A stretch of 64,000 bases of DNA from contig NW_006499728.1 of assembly GCF_000471905.2 (NCBI RefSeq), forward strand, positions 2,430,468-2,494,467, written 5' to 3'. The notes beneath the pieces are model-generated. The model made no database searches, was not told the origin of the DNA, and saw only the letters and a list, made by a program, of their open reading frames with translations. Origin of the DNA: Amborella trichopoda. Lineage: Eukaryota > Streptophyta > Magnoliopsida > Amborellales > Amborellaceae. Position numbers and translations under genes: made by a program. Shown one piece after another: positions 1 through 10,700 of the stretch (the first letter of the stretch is position 1; the number at the start of each line of letters is the position of its first letter).

Positions 1-415
1 ATAGGTAAAAATGAACAGTGATTTCACTTACCCTCATCACCGTCCAAAGTTCATCGCACGGTTACAGTTGTCCGGTAGTGTTTCAATTTGTAATTTATTT
101 TTACTAATCAAAATGATCTAAAATTTGGAATGTGTGTTCATAAAAAATAGAAAAATATCAAAAAAATATTTTACATGAAAACAATTGACCAAAATACCCC
201 CGAAAAGTTTCAAGGGTATTTTTATCAATTTGTTTTTCTCGAATTATTTTTCTTATATTTTTATTAGGTGCGCTTCACTAAGATGTACGAGCGCTCCAAA
301 TTTCAGATCATTTCGATTTGTAGAAAAAAAATGAAATACTACCAGACAATCGTGACCATGCGATGAACTTTGGATAGTGATGAGGGTAGGCGAAATCATT
401 GTTCATTTTTGCCTA
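1..415. repeat. MITE with about 62-bp terminal inverted repeats, in the intron before the last exon
   Basis: Positions 1-62 and 354-415 are near-perfect inverted repeats: the left begins ATAGGTAAAAATGAACAGTG, and the reverse complement of the right begins ATAGGCAAAAATGAACAATG. About 290 bp of AT-rich DNA lie between them. The centre (about 190-235) holds a small hairpin, AAAATACCCCCGAAAAG pairing with AAGGGTATTTT, which recurs in other repeats of this window. The left end touches the window edge, so the true start and any target duplication cannot be seen. No coding capacity. Confidence 0.7.
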
Positions 416-668
416 TAGGCATTGGGAAGGCCTTTCCATATATATATATATATGAGTTAATTTTGACCCCTCTTGCTGCTTTAACTTGTTTTTCTTATTA
501 GAATTGGAACGTAATGCAATTTAGGACCTTGGAGATCTGTAGGACTGATAACTTGACATACGTATTTTTTTTTTATGAAAATATTGTGAATATAATGTAG
601 GGATCCACAAAAAATATATGGAATTTTCCCTTTGCACTAATAAATGTAGTTTTTCATTACTTAATGAA

Positions 669-985
669 GTGCTGGTATACTATGCTACTGTGGGAGCATA
701 CTTTTACTTGGGAAGAATTTTTTCTATCTGAAATTTTGGGATGCACTTAGCATCACCAGATGATTATTTTAGGAAAAGAAGAAATTTGAGTTCTTCAACA
801 CTTAGATCTCACCTTCCAAATGGATGGTATTTGTTCAATCTTGGGACATTTTTTAGGTGAAGTTATATAAGATTTTTTTATTTGGAGGTTAGTTGCTAGG
901 TTGAAATGGTGAGGGTCCTAAAATACTCCTAGATTGTGTTTTACCCTATGGTGTAATGGACAGTATGTTCTTGCAGGCACATAAA
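669..985. repeat. Family D repeat (TGCTCC/GGAGCA palindrome), copy 1
   Basis: Begins GTATACTATGCTACTGTGGG and ends near GTATGTTCTTGCAGGCACAT. The body (CTGAAATTTTGGGA, then CACCAGATGATTATTTT) matches the copy at 52075-52425 over about 300 bp. Non-coding; lies in the same intron as the MITE at 1-415. Confidence 0.55.
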
Positions 986-1241
986 ATCTTTTGCCTTTAA
1001 TGAAAATGCCGCACAATAGATTTATGTACGACTTAGACAAAACAGAAGAAAGAGAAGAATATTCAATCACCATAGTTCCATCTGTTTGATATGCTAGAAA
1101 CTGTATTCATAAAATGAATTCCTTTTGTATTTAACCTACCCAAAATTTATTCTTCAGAACTTTGTTTATTTGTAAGTAAGAAAGCTCCACAGTTGTTGGC
1201 AGTGATGAAGTTTTGAGGTGAAGTTGTTTTTCATTGAGCAG

Positions 1242-1513
1242 GGCAGTTCAGCTGTGAAGTGGAATGTGATGGAAAGGTTTTGATCAAAGGAGTGACAGTT
1301 ACAGGAGAGAAAAATATGCTCAGGCACTCGCGCTGGTTTCATATGAGAACAGAGAATCTCTGCCCTCCAGGCCCTTTCACCTTGTCGTTTCGTCTTCCGG
1401 GGCCTGTGGATCCGCGCCTTTTTTATGGCACCTTTGGCCCTGATGGAATTCTTGAAGCAATAGTGAGGAAGTATGAGCCACCCAAGAGCTCATTTCCTCA
1501 GGTAGCTTCTTGA
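1242..1513 (+). CDS. Last exon of an IDM2/IDM3-like alpha-crystallin-domain protein (partial gene)
   Basis: Open frame of about 90 codons ending in TGA at 1511-1513. It opens after a splice acceptor (AG at 1240-1241) and reads upstream through GQFSCEVECDG, so the GTG at 1259 is not a start. The peptide carries the signature LCPPGPFTLSFRLPGPVDPR followed by a GTFGPDGILEAIVRKY strand. From memory of the family this matches the C-terminal alpha-crystallin (HSP20-like) domain of the plant IDM2/IDM3 (ROS5) group, nuclear small-heat-shock-like proteins that work with the IDM1 histone acetyltransferase in active DNA demethylation. All other exons must lie before the window, because 1-1240 looks like intron and holds two MITE-like repeats. 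The family call rests on one domain end and is less certain than the exon itself. Confidence 0.6.
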
Positions 1514-3369
1514 ATTTGGTTATTTTGGGCCTCTCTCGCTCTAGGGGTTTTAGAGGGTAGCATCTTGACTTTGGTTATAGTGGGGCTTCTTGCTCTCTCT
1601 TGGGGTTTAAGGGGTTAGTTTGTATTGAAATACTTGTGTGGAAGATGGGGAAGGTAGAGGAAGAATTGTATCATTGGAGATATGGTGGTTAGAACTGATC
1701 TCTAACTTCGAAGAGAGGTGAGCTATTTCTACATAGTGTTGTATATCTGTTTTGGGGTTTCCTTTTCTTAAGTAGGCTTAATTTTGTGAACAATTCACTA
1801 AGTGTAAAAGGAATGATACGTGAGAAGAAAGTATATATTGTCTACTAGGTTAGTGTGGAATGTGTAAGTGCATATGCGAAGGATCAATACAATATCCTGC
1901 TTATATATTATAATTACAATATACACATTCAATATTAAGTTGGTAGACAATATGTATTTTTTTTTAACTGGTGTAGTATAGGTGTTTGTGATTTATTTAT
2001 ATTATTGTCATCTGTATTTATTTATTCAAGACAAGCTTGTATGTTCATATTGATCAAATAGATACTGAGCTTTGTCAGAGAAACATGACTCTTCACTCGA
2101 TAAAGAAGTGGAGAAAGTTGGAAAATATGTTTCCTCAAATCTGAAATATTAATATTGACCTTGGCTTATTGAGAGTGAGTAAGAGAGAGAGAGGGATCGT
2201 GGCTCAACCCAAAAGAAGTGGATATATATTATGATCATGGTGATGACCTTCTTATCACATATGTCTGGTTCTATGGATGATAATTTGTTTTCTTCGAATT
2301 GACTCAATGAGAAAAAGAGAAGAAATTAATAAAAAATAGGAGTTGAAATAAATACTGGCTTAAAATGGAGGACAATATATTGTGATATCTGAGATCATGA
2401 AAAATTTGGTCTTTAGGGTCGTCAGTCCCATTTATTGTTGTACTACCAAAATATCGTTGGTTCAACTGTGGGTCCCAGTCTTCATTGCTCGCCATCTGAG
2501 CCATTGATGAACGTTGATGAGCAAAATGACCATGTTGTTGGTAAGACCCTTTTTCTGTGTTTTGTGAGCGGGCAAGGTGCTCAGTTCAAATCACATAGGA
2601 CCTTAACTTTGGGGTGGGGGGGTTTGGACTTGTTCTACTTAGGCAGAATTGGCTATCACTCTTGCCGGCCTAGTTATTTAAGGTCGATAAACTTAAATTA
2701 GGGAGGTGTGCCCCTTGGTTTTGACTGAGCGAGCCTGGGCTAGTGTAATAAGAACTGTAATAGGGTGATGGCTACTAAATGTGACACAGGCCTAAATGAC
2801 CACTTTAATAGTGGGTGAACCTGCACCCTTGAGAGGAAGGTAGATAAGCGGTTATGTAATGATCCCTGACCTAAATCTCATCCAACCCGATAAGGTCCAT
2901 GCTGAATGCAGATCTGGACCTGACTAGGCATTTGGACTCGGACCAGACCCACCGGCTCAAAAACATGAACTGGGACCCATACCCCATTCTGGTCAACCCG
3001 ATTGCCACCCCGACGTTAGGCCATTGTATGGGTTGCCAGCCCATGACAGGCACCATGATCAAATGGACAACATTCTACTTTTCCTTTAAAAGAGTACGGA
3101 AAAACATGTCAACTAAACATCTTTCTCTTGCAAATCCAGCTGACCTACCCAGAGAAAATAAAAAGAAAGAAAAGAAATGGGAAGGTGTGCATAGTTTAAT
3201 GGGAAAATTATCACATCATACTGAAGAGTTGGTCTACTTAACATCTCATCCATGCCTACTGATGTAAATTTGGATGCCCATATATCAAATTTCAAATTGC
3301 CATCACATGACATGTCATTATGAATTTCAAAAGTTAGGTTAAAAAATTTATCAAACCAGTTAGAATATT
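1514..3369. other. Intergenic, no gene recognised
   Basis: Probable 3' flank of the preceding gene, then AT-rich DNA. Stretch 2400-3060 is richer in GC and contains short open frames, but none resembles a protein family I know. Positions 2880-3060 have the GGACC/GGGTCC-rich texture often seen at hAT ends, without a resolvable target duplication. A short GA run lies near 2177-2195. Confidence 0.5.
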
Positions 3370-3592
3370 TAGGAAAAGTGTATAATAAGAACAATGAGGT
3401 CGCAATTTTTTTTTATCATTAGATATAAAATCGGATGGTTGTAGGTGCATATGATTGATCGGCCTCAAAACTCAAAATGAAATTTCTCAAATTATATAAC
3501 ACACCTCAACTACTGGATTTCACATCCGATGGTTAAAAATGATTATGATCTCCTTGTATTAAAAGTAAATGAATTTATAATATACAATTAAA
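3370..3592. repeat. Family B MITE, copy 1
   Basis: About 220 bp. It starts AAAAGTGTATAATAAGAACAATGAGGTC and ends CTCCTTGTATTAAAAGTAAATGAATTTATAATATACAATT in shortened form: the left ATAATAAGAACAATGAGGTC is answered by the right AGTAAATGAATTTATAATAT. The middle matches copies at 7135, 24093 and 55146. Confidence 0.5.
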
Positions 3593-3682
3593 TTTAAATA
3601 ATTCAAATTTTAGGTGTGATTTAACAAGTTTTTCATGTTTTGTTGAACAAGCTGCACACAAGTTCTAACAATATCCCTTCAC

Positions 3683-3830
3683 AGGGTGCGTATAGTGTGC
3701 TCCTGTAGGAGCACCACACTTACTCTATATGGCAAAAGACCTGCTTAGAAAAGTTTAGTCAATATTATATTCAATTATTCACTTTAGAATCACGAGATGA
3801 GTGCCATTTTGAAAATGAAGAAACTTATAT
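3683..3830. repeat. Family D repeat fragment
   Basis: Contains the perfect palindrome GTGCTCCTGTAGGAGCAC, then GGCAAAAGACCTGCTT, then an AATCACGAGATGAGTGCC stretch like the family D body at 52170. Right end not resolved. Confidence 0.4.
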
Positions 3831-3869
3831 AAGGTGCACATAAAAAAAGTCTAGAGGAGAGTGTTATGA

Positions 3870-4075
3870 TTATGGAGAACTGATCATCTTGATCTCAAAA
3901 AAAAAAGACAAAAATTCCAAATTTTTCATAAAGTGCATCTAAACTATTTTCAAAAATTTAAATTTCACAACTATGGATAAAAGTAAATTTTTGAGCGACC
4001 ATGTGGTTTCTTGCACCGAAAATATAACTCCAAGTAAATTTTAAGTGCGCCTGACTTCTACAATACAAGGATGGC
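3870..4075. repeat. Family A MITE, degraded fragment
   Basis: Shares ATCATCTTGATCTC, CATAAAGTGCATC and AACTATTTTCAAAAATTTAA with the interior of family A copies. No intact ends. Confidence 0.35.
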
Positions 4076-5350
4076 GGCTTATACAAACATCATCCTTTTG
4101 AAAATAAACTAGATATTCAATTCCTCAACATCTCAAACGCTTGGATAATTAAGAATAATAATGTTATCTTTTGATAGATACATGGATGGCATAATCTTAG
4201 TTGTCGGATGTAAAATCTAACGATTCGAGATATGTCACAAAGTGTTTCTTTTTCTTGCACGGAATTCTAAAACCGCCTAAATGCATTTGTTCCTGTCTAG
4301 CTCAGATGATATCTACATTCTACTCTACTGCTCATTAATTAATGGAAAATTGTTTCAAGTGGGCTGGGCTGCATTTCTACAATATGCAGTCTACATGTAT
4401 AAAGCATTCATTTTAAAGATGAAAGCAAATAGGTAGTCTCTAATGTAATTAATAGTCTAAATGTTTTTTAATATAATGATTATTTTTAGTTTTTTTTTTT
4501 TTTTCATGTTTATGATCTCCATGTTAAGAATATATATTCTCCAAAAATAAGGATCAAATTATATTTAAAAAATATATTTATTACCAAGCTCACATTTCTA
4601 CAATACATGAGCTGGTTGCATAGAAACCGGGTCCTTTGTTAATTTGTGTAGGAGCTTAGAGAGAGAGAGAGAGTGTGTGTGTGTTTATATATAGCTCATA
4701 TTATATCTAGACTACTACTCATTTCTAGATAAAAAATGGTTCAGCCCTATCAAAACAAGTAAAGCCTTGCCTCATAACTCATTGAAAATTGTAATTTAAG
4801 CATAAAAAAATCTTAAATCGATCATCTTGACTTGAACATTATGGTCGTAAAAAAAAGAAAAAAAACTTCAAGCTCTAAAAATAGTGTAGATTGTAACAAA
4901 TTATCTGGATCATCTGTTTCGCCCTAAAAATAAATGTTCATAAATCCGCAAGATTTGTACCATTTTTTTATTTTTGAATTTCATTGTCAAAGTTGGAAAT
5001 TGATTTTAGAGCTATCATGAAGATTTCTGTTGCTGAAAGTGCTTTCTGAACAAGGATTTGAATAGAAGCTTTATTTTGTTTTCATTAAGCCTAGGCGCCT
5101 TATAAAGACCTTGTGTTTTTCTAGAATTAGTTGGTATAGACACTAGAGAGAGAAAACGCGTACAAATAATTTAAAGAATGAGAGTGAGAGAGAGAGAAAG
5201 AGAGAGAGAGAGTTTAGGTTTGTAGAATGAGTTGGGCTAGGGTCTAGCATGCTTGATTAGGTTCTAGCCCAAGTCCAGGTCTAGCTTGAATATATTTTTG
5301 ATATTTTATCAGCTGAAAAACATGGGTTGTAGACTACAACTTGTATTGTG
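4076..5350. other. Intergenic, with a family A fragment and simple repeats
   Basis: A family A interior fragment spans about 4790-5055 (CGATCATCTTGACTTGAAC through GAGCTATCATGAAGATTTCT). Simple repeats: a GA run followed by GT at about 4656-4685, and a GA-rich block at 5183-5213. No open frame resembles a known protein. Confidence 0.5.
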
Positions 5351-6545
5351 TGAAAGCAAAACCTAGTTGATCTTTTATCGGAGAATACATTTTTTGTTTT
5401 TTTTTTTTTTTCACCCCTCTCTTTTGGTAAAAGATAACTTACAGGTGGTCTTTATTACAATAAGATAAATTTTAAAATAAATCAACATGACAATAAAACC
5501 AAAACTTGATGTCATTGAACAACTGTACACTATGCTTGATAATAAAAGATAAGATTGCAAGAAAGAAAAAGAAAAGTGTCAGAGATTATATCAACCGGGC
5601 ATATTGCACTCCACACCGAATCACCACCATCTGATGGCGCGGAATCAATAATCAACCTTCAATCTCATTCGGGAAAGCAGTTTAGACCAAACCACACCAA
5701 TAGAACATGAATCCTTTTGATCACAAACTCAAACCCTAGGTGAATTCTCTTAGTAACCCAGTTTGAGAGAGATGTATTATCTTTTTGCTAAACCCTAAAA
5801 CCCCTAGCCATAAATCTATAATTGAGAGATAAGAGAGAGAAGAACTCTATAACCTAAACCCTTAAGTTCTTTCACAATGTGGGAGAGAGAGATCAAAGAC
5901 AAGAGAGTGGTGCGTGTCCTTTTAGCTTTCATGAGAGAGAGAGGCTTTTCATAAGAGGGAGAGAGAAAATCTAAATGAGGCGTGCCCCTTTGTGGGACAT
6001 GAGAGAGAAAGATGAGAATTAGGTACAAGAGATAAGGTGTACAGATTTTTGGGTAGAGACAATCCATTTTTATAGGTTTTGAATAAGATTAGGGTTTCTT
6101 AGGGTTTTTCTTGGCTTGCATCTTCTTGTAAGATTGAATATGAACTATTGATCTTGGGTGACTTGTGGGGTGAGAGATTTGAGCCATCAATTTCATAAAT
6201 TGGCTATCAACATTATCGAATGTACATAAACCATTATCCCCATTTCCTAAACTATTTTTCCATCAATAGAAATTAAATAAATTAAATCTAATCAAAATAT
6301 TGTGTATAACACAAGTCTACTCAATCTTTCTACAAAATCTTTCAAAGATATTTCAAGTCAATATTTACTCAATATCTTCCAACCATATGGTCACATACCA
6401 TATCACCTAAAAAAATAAGAAAGAGAATAAAGATGGAGTGTACCACCTAAGGGAGACACTCATGGGCTCCACCTTCTAGAAATATGGTGGGTCTATGTGA
6501 TACAATGGGCCCCCATGATATATTTATATATTTAAAATTTATATG
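5351..6545 (-). mobile_element. Truncated solo LTR of the copia family found complete at 28702-36479
   Basis: Aligns by eye with the LTRs at 28702 and 34500 from their TGAAAG edge to about 1150 bp inside. It then diverges after a stretch ending in CCCCCATGATATATTT, so about 800 bp of the LTR are missing. Shared landmarks are AACTCAAACCCTA near 5724, the hallmark TTCTTTCACAATGTGGGAGA at 5868, and AGGGTTTTTCTTGGCTTGC at 6101. No internal domain adjoins it. Orientation follows the complete element, whose coding strand is minus. The open frame on the minus strand at 6447-6929 straddles the breakpoint and is not a gene. Confidence 0.65.
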
Positions 6546-7134
6546 ATACAATGTATCCAATATGAACCTCAAGATCTTGTGGATAGGTACCTGATTGGGT
6601 TTGTGTTCAAGTCTGATTGCGATCCTATGGCCCACCACCCAAACCCAGATCCGTTTTTGCCCTAAATTAGTACTAGCGTAGGTTCTTGAAAAGAGATCCA
6701 TCACATTCTTATGAAAATACATAACAACGTTTAAATTTTGGATTGCACTTTCCAATAACTCCATAATGTCTCCTGAAAATAAACATGAGAAAATGAGAGA
6801 TTCTTTTTCTGCCAAAACAAGCGTGGCCATAATCGACAAGTCTTTTCTAAATGAGTGAGACATATTATTTCTAAACATTAAATTGGGAAAAGTATTAAAT
6901 AAAACTATTTTTAAGAAGGTCATAATCATTCGTGGCTGTCTAGATTTGACATCGGCGGTTAGGATGGTACCATTTAAAAAACATTTCGACCGTAGGATGT
7001 ATGGATATGAGAAAAAATGGATTTCAAGTATTGGAAATAATACATCTAATGCATTTTTTAAACCATCAATTTACAAATTTTTCAAATATTCATAGATATT
7101 CTTGATGTACACAGTTCTTTTAAGCTTTAAATTT
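6546..7134. other. Intergenic, nothing recognised
   Basis: AT-rich DNA after the broken LTR. Open frames on both strands between 6447 and 7095 are repeat-like, overlap one another and have no family resemblance I can see. Confidence 0.4.
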
Positions 7135-7378
7135 TAGGAAAGTATACAATGAGATCATTTACTTTTAATATAAAGTGGTCACATCAATTTTGACCATTAA
7201 ATTGAAATTGGGTAGCTACAATTATTCTATTGATCAAGCTCAAACTTCAAATGATATTTTTTCAAACTTTGTGAGACATCAAAGCCATCAAATTTTACAT
7301 TAAATGGTTATAAAGAATTGTGGCCATCTTGTATCAAAGATAAATAATATCATTATATACAATTCTTTAAGTTTATAA
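7135..7378. repeat. Family B MITE, copy 2
   Basis: About 245 bp with terminal inverted repeats: left GGAAAGTATACAATGAGATC, right side ending ATATCATTATATACAATTCT. Inner arms ATAAAGTGGTCACATC and GGCCATCTTGTATCAAAG pair. Same layout as 55146-55386. Confidence 0.55.
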
Positions 7379-7549
7379 AAATAATGATCCAATCAAACTC
7401 TCCCACACCTTTCGATACTATTTGAAGGGCAGCTTTAGAGCAGCTATAGCTCTAGAGGATAGGTGCCCTATTGTTTAGAGCCTCCGCCTCATACAAACCA
7501 CACCCATACTGAGATGATAGAGCGAGAAGGATGCAAGTATTGTTTTGGA

Positions 7550-7600
7550 GCCAGAAAATTTCATGCTCCTACGGGAGCATATTATTCATCCTCCCAGTTG
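7550..7600. repeat. Family D palindrome fragment
   Basis: ATGCTCCTACGGGAGCAT, an 18-bp palindrome with a short central break, is the family D end. It lies about 100 bp upstream of the DUF89 gene TATA box. A family A-type terminus (CATACAAACCACACCC) lies just upstream at about 7491-7507. Confidence 0.4.
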
Positions 7601-7669
7601 TATGAACCAGAAACAATTGCACTGTTCAAAAGTCTTCCAAATCCGTCGATTGCTTGCTTGGTGCTTCCA

Positions 7670-7675
7670 TATAAA
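7670..7675 (+). promoter_or_regulatory. Candidate TATA box of the DUF89 phosphatase gene
   Basis: TATAAA within TTCCATATAAAGAGAG, about 126 bp before the ATG. It predicts transcription from about 7700 and a leader of about 95 nt made largely of GA repeats (7741-7790). Position and motif only. Confidence 0.45.
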
Positions 7676-7795
7676 GAGAGTGTCAGTTACGAACAAGTTC
7701 AATAACATCTAGAGAGAGAAAAGGCAAGAGTTTAGAGTTCTAGAGAGAGAGAGAGAGAGAGGGACGAGAATTTGAGAGAGAGAGAGGGAAAGATA

Positions 7796-10700
7796 ATGGA
7801 GAGTTCTAGCGCGATGGTGCCTTTCCCTTTGCTTACAACCCCAGTTGAGAGCACATACAGGCCATGCACCATCCCTTACAGGTTTCCCTCTGACCCTCCT
7901 CGTAAGCCCACCCCAACAGAGCTCTCCTGGATCGAACTCTTTCAGAAATCAATACCCTCTTTCAGGTATATTATCTCAAATAAAATCTCTCCTCTTTCTC
8001 TCTCTACTCGATTCTTTGTTTTCTTTTTTTGTTTGTTTTGTTTTGTTTTTGTTTGATTAGTGAATTCTCGATTGGGGATTTGCCAATTTTGCCGTATCCA
8101 TTGATTGCGATTCATTAGCCTGCAAATGAAATAATCGATTTGTTTTTCTTAAGTTCTCATTTATATATTGGTTTTATGTTTGATATTGCTTTTATGAACC
8201 ATGATCCCTATAATCAGTATCATTTGTTTCACTTTTGGCATCGTGGGGTTGTTTACTTGAAATTTTGTTTCTTTCTTTTCCTTCATTTCACGATTTTTGG
8301 GCGTAACTGGTGTTGTTCAATCTTTTCTTTTGTTTGATTATTTGAGAGTTGGGCTATGCATTCTTTTTCATCAATGGCTGTTTTCTTGAGAGTATCTATG
8401 ATTGTTTAATGAGATTTGCGAGAAGTTTTATCTCTGTTTTGGGCTTCTATTTCTTCTGAAACTGTGAGATGCTGATTGGGAAGAGATGCATCTATTATGG
8501 GGGTTGGAGGGAGGTGTACACATTTTGAACATACTTTTGAAACTGTACATGTGTAAGTGGTACAATACTGCACATGGATGCATTATTAATTGTACATTTG
8601 TGAGTGGTACAAGATTGCACATGGATGCATTATTTTAGTTGATCCCAGAGTGAATGAAGTTGAACATGGTGCTTAGTGAATGAAGTTGAAGATAGTACTT
8701 TGTGAATATATCACCATAAAAGATGTCATACGCTATATTATACGTGGTAATGGAGCCTGTGCATTACCTGCCTTCCTCTGTAAAGACTTGCATATATTTG
8801 AGTCAGCTTGGGCTCCTTACTGTATTGTCTTTGAGGGAAGGGGATCAACCACTGCCTTCTTATTAAAATACTAATGATATTATAAAAATGACAATTAGAA
8901 ATGTTGGCAGCTTCATATCATTCCTTTTATATTCATGCTATTTAGTTTAAACTTTAAAGCCTTTCTTTTTTTTGATATAATATTTGGGATAAGGCTTGAT
9001 AGCATACACTGACCACGAATTCTTACATGGGAATTTGAATCCTCTAGTTCTTTTAGGTCTTCTAAGTATGAAATTCATTCTTACTGCACTTAAATGATCT
9101 TCATGATTGTTGTAAGTTATTAATATAAATTACACATAAAGCTTTTGTTCAAATAATTTTATACGCTATTGTCATTTTCTATCAAAATTTTGTTTTTGTA
9201 GATAAATTCTTGATTTTAAATGCTGATTATATCTAAGTCATGCCTGAATAGCATACAGTTCGTCCAACTTTTACATGTCTTAGTTCAGTCCAAGTATGTG
9301 GCTAAATTCTAGGCCAAGAAAGGATGCACCTCATAGACTTCTCTATCGGGGCTAGGATTCTTACTGATTGAATGGTGAGGCTTATGGCTTATTTTCATCT
9401 TGTTGTGCCATCATCAGGATAAATAAATTGCCAAAAATGGACTGATTTTTCTACTGAATAATTGAAAGTTCTATAATACTTTGATTTTGAAGTGTTGTGA
9501 GCTACTCACAATGTTGCAATTGACTTTGGGGGATATTATATTATGCTACGTGAGAGAAACTTTATGAGATCTGGCGAGGTAGTCTCTATGATTTTTTTTT
9601 GGATCAATAAAGTAGTTAAATTTTGGGAGTTCATGTTCTCTATCACCAGCAGTCAGACATAATAGATATTGTTTTGATACAGGAAACGAGCAGAGAGTGA
9701 TGATACAGGTCCCGATTCTCATGATAGGGCTGAGAAATTTGCTCAGAGGTATATCTGCCTTAATTTATGATTATTAGTTGTAAGAAAGTGTTATTTAAAG
9801 TCCTTTTTTGGATCAATGAAAGTATACTATAAACCAATGGACTTTGTTTTCGTGCAAATAAAATTGCTAGTTGATGTCAGCAAATTATATTATCATTTTA
9901 GAATGTATGGTGGTCATGGCCACTCCACCTCCATGAGAGGGGGAGAACATTTAGGAGAAAAGTTCATTTTGAAATTGTTACCAACAATATAAATACGTCA
10001 TAATTGTAAAACTGGATGCTTTTATAAATACAATTCGAAATTATGGTAGAGTCGGAGTTTTAAATACAATTGGAATCTGTGCTCATAGACACACTCAGCC
10101 CACCTCCATGAGAGGGGGAGAACGTTGGAGAGTTGTTTGGAAAAAAGTTCATTCCAAAGATGTTACCAAAGCCAAGGTAAGTACACCTGCATGGGTTTGT
10201 TGTAAATCTGGATGGTTTTAGAAACACTATGGGAATCTTTGCCACAACTACAGTTTCCCTCTCCAGAAAGTGTATAAGGTCATCTTGTTGCTTCTTAGCA
10301 TCCAAGGATTTCAGCTATCACTCTGGACAGTAAACCACCCAATTTGGTCTGGTAGTTCCTTATTTAATCTGGACTTAACTTATGAAATACCTCTTGCAAA
10401 GAAGTAGTTGGATCTGCCTTTGACTTAATTGTTGTATTCTAATTTGACTTGATGGACTGCAAAGGTATACAGAAATACTTGAGGACTTGAAAGCAGATCC
10501 TGAGAGTCATGGTGGACCTCCTGATTGCATTGTAAGTGATTTTTTAGGTATTATGGTGTCATATTCTTATGTCCACCTATCTACTGGTATTTGACCTTAT
10601 CTTCCTGTTTGATTTTAGCTTCTCTGTAGGATTCGGGAACAAATCTTAAGAGAGCTAGGCTTCAGGGACATATTCAAGAAAGTTAAGGTAAAATATTTAT

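Noticed and set aside
1259..1513. Complete short gene starting at 1259
   Set aside because: The first codon is GTG, and the conserved frame continues upstream to a splice acceptor; it is a last exon.
2435..2701. 88-codon open frame (plus), with overlapping frames at 2899-3394
   Set aside because: No recognised domain, overlapping frames on both strands, repeat-like composition.
2880..3062. hAT-like GGACC-rich block
   Set aside because: Texture fits, but no terminal repeats or 8-bp duplication could be fixed.
6447..6929. 160-codon open frame on the minus strand
   Set aside because: Straddles the break of a truncated LTR, AT-rich, no family resemblance, and unmatched in the other LTR copies.
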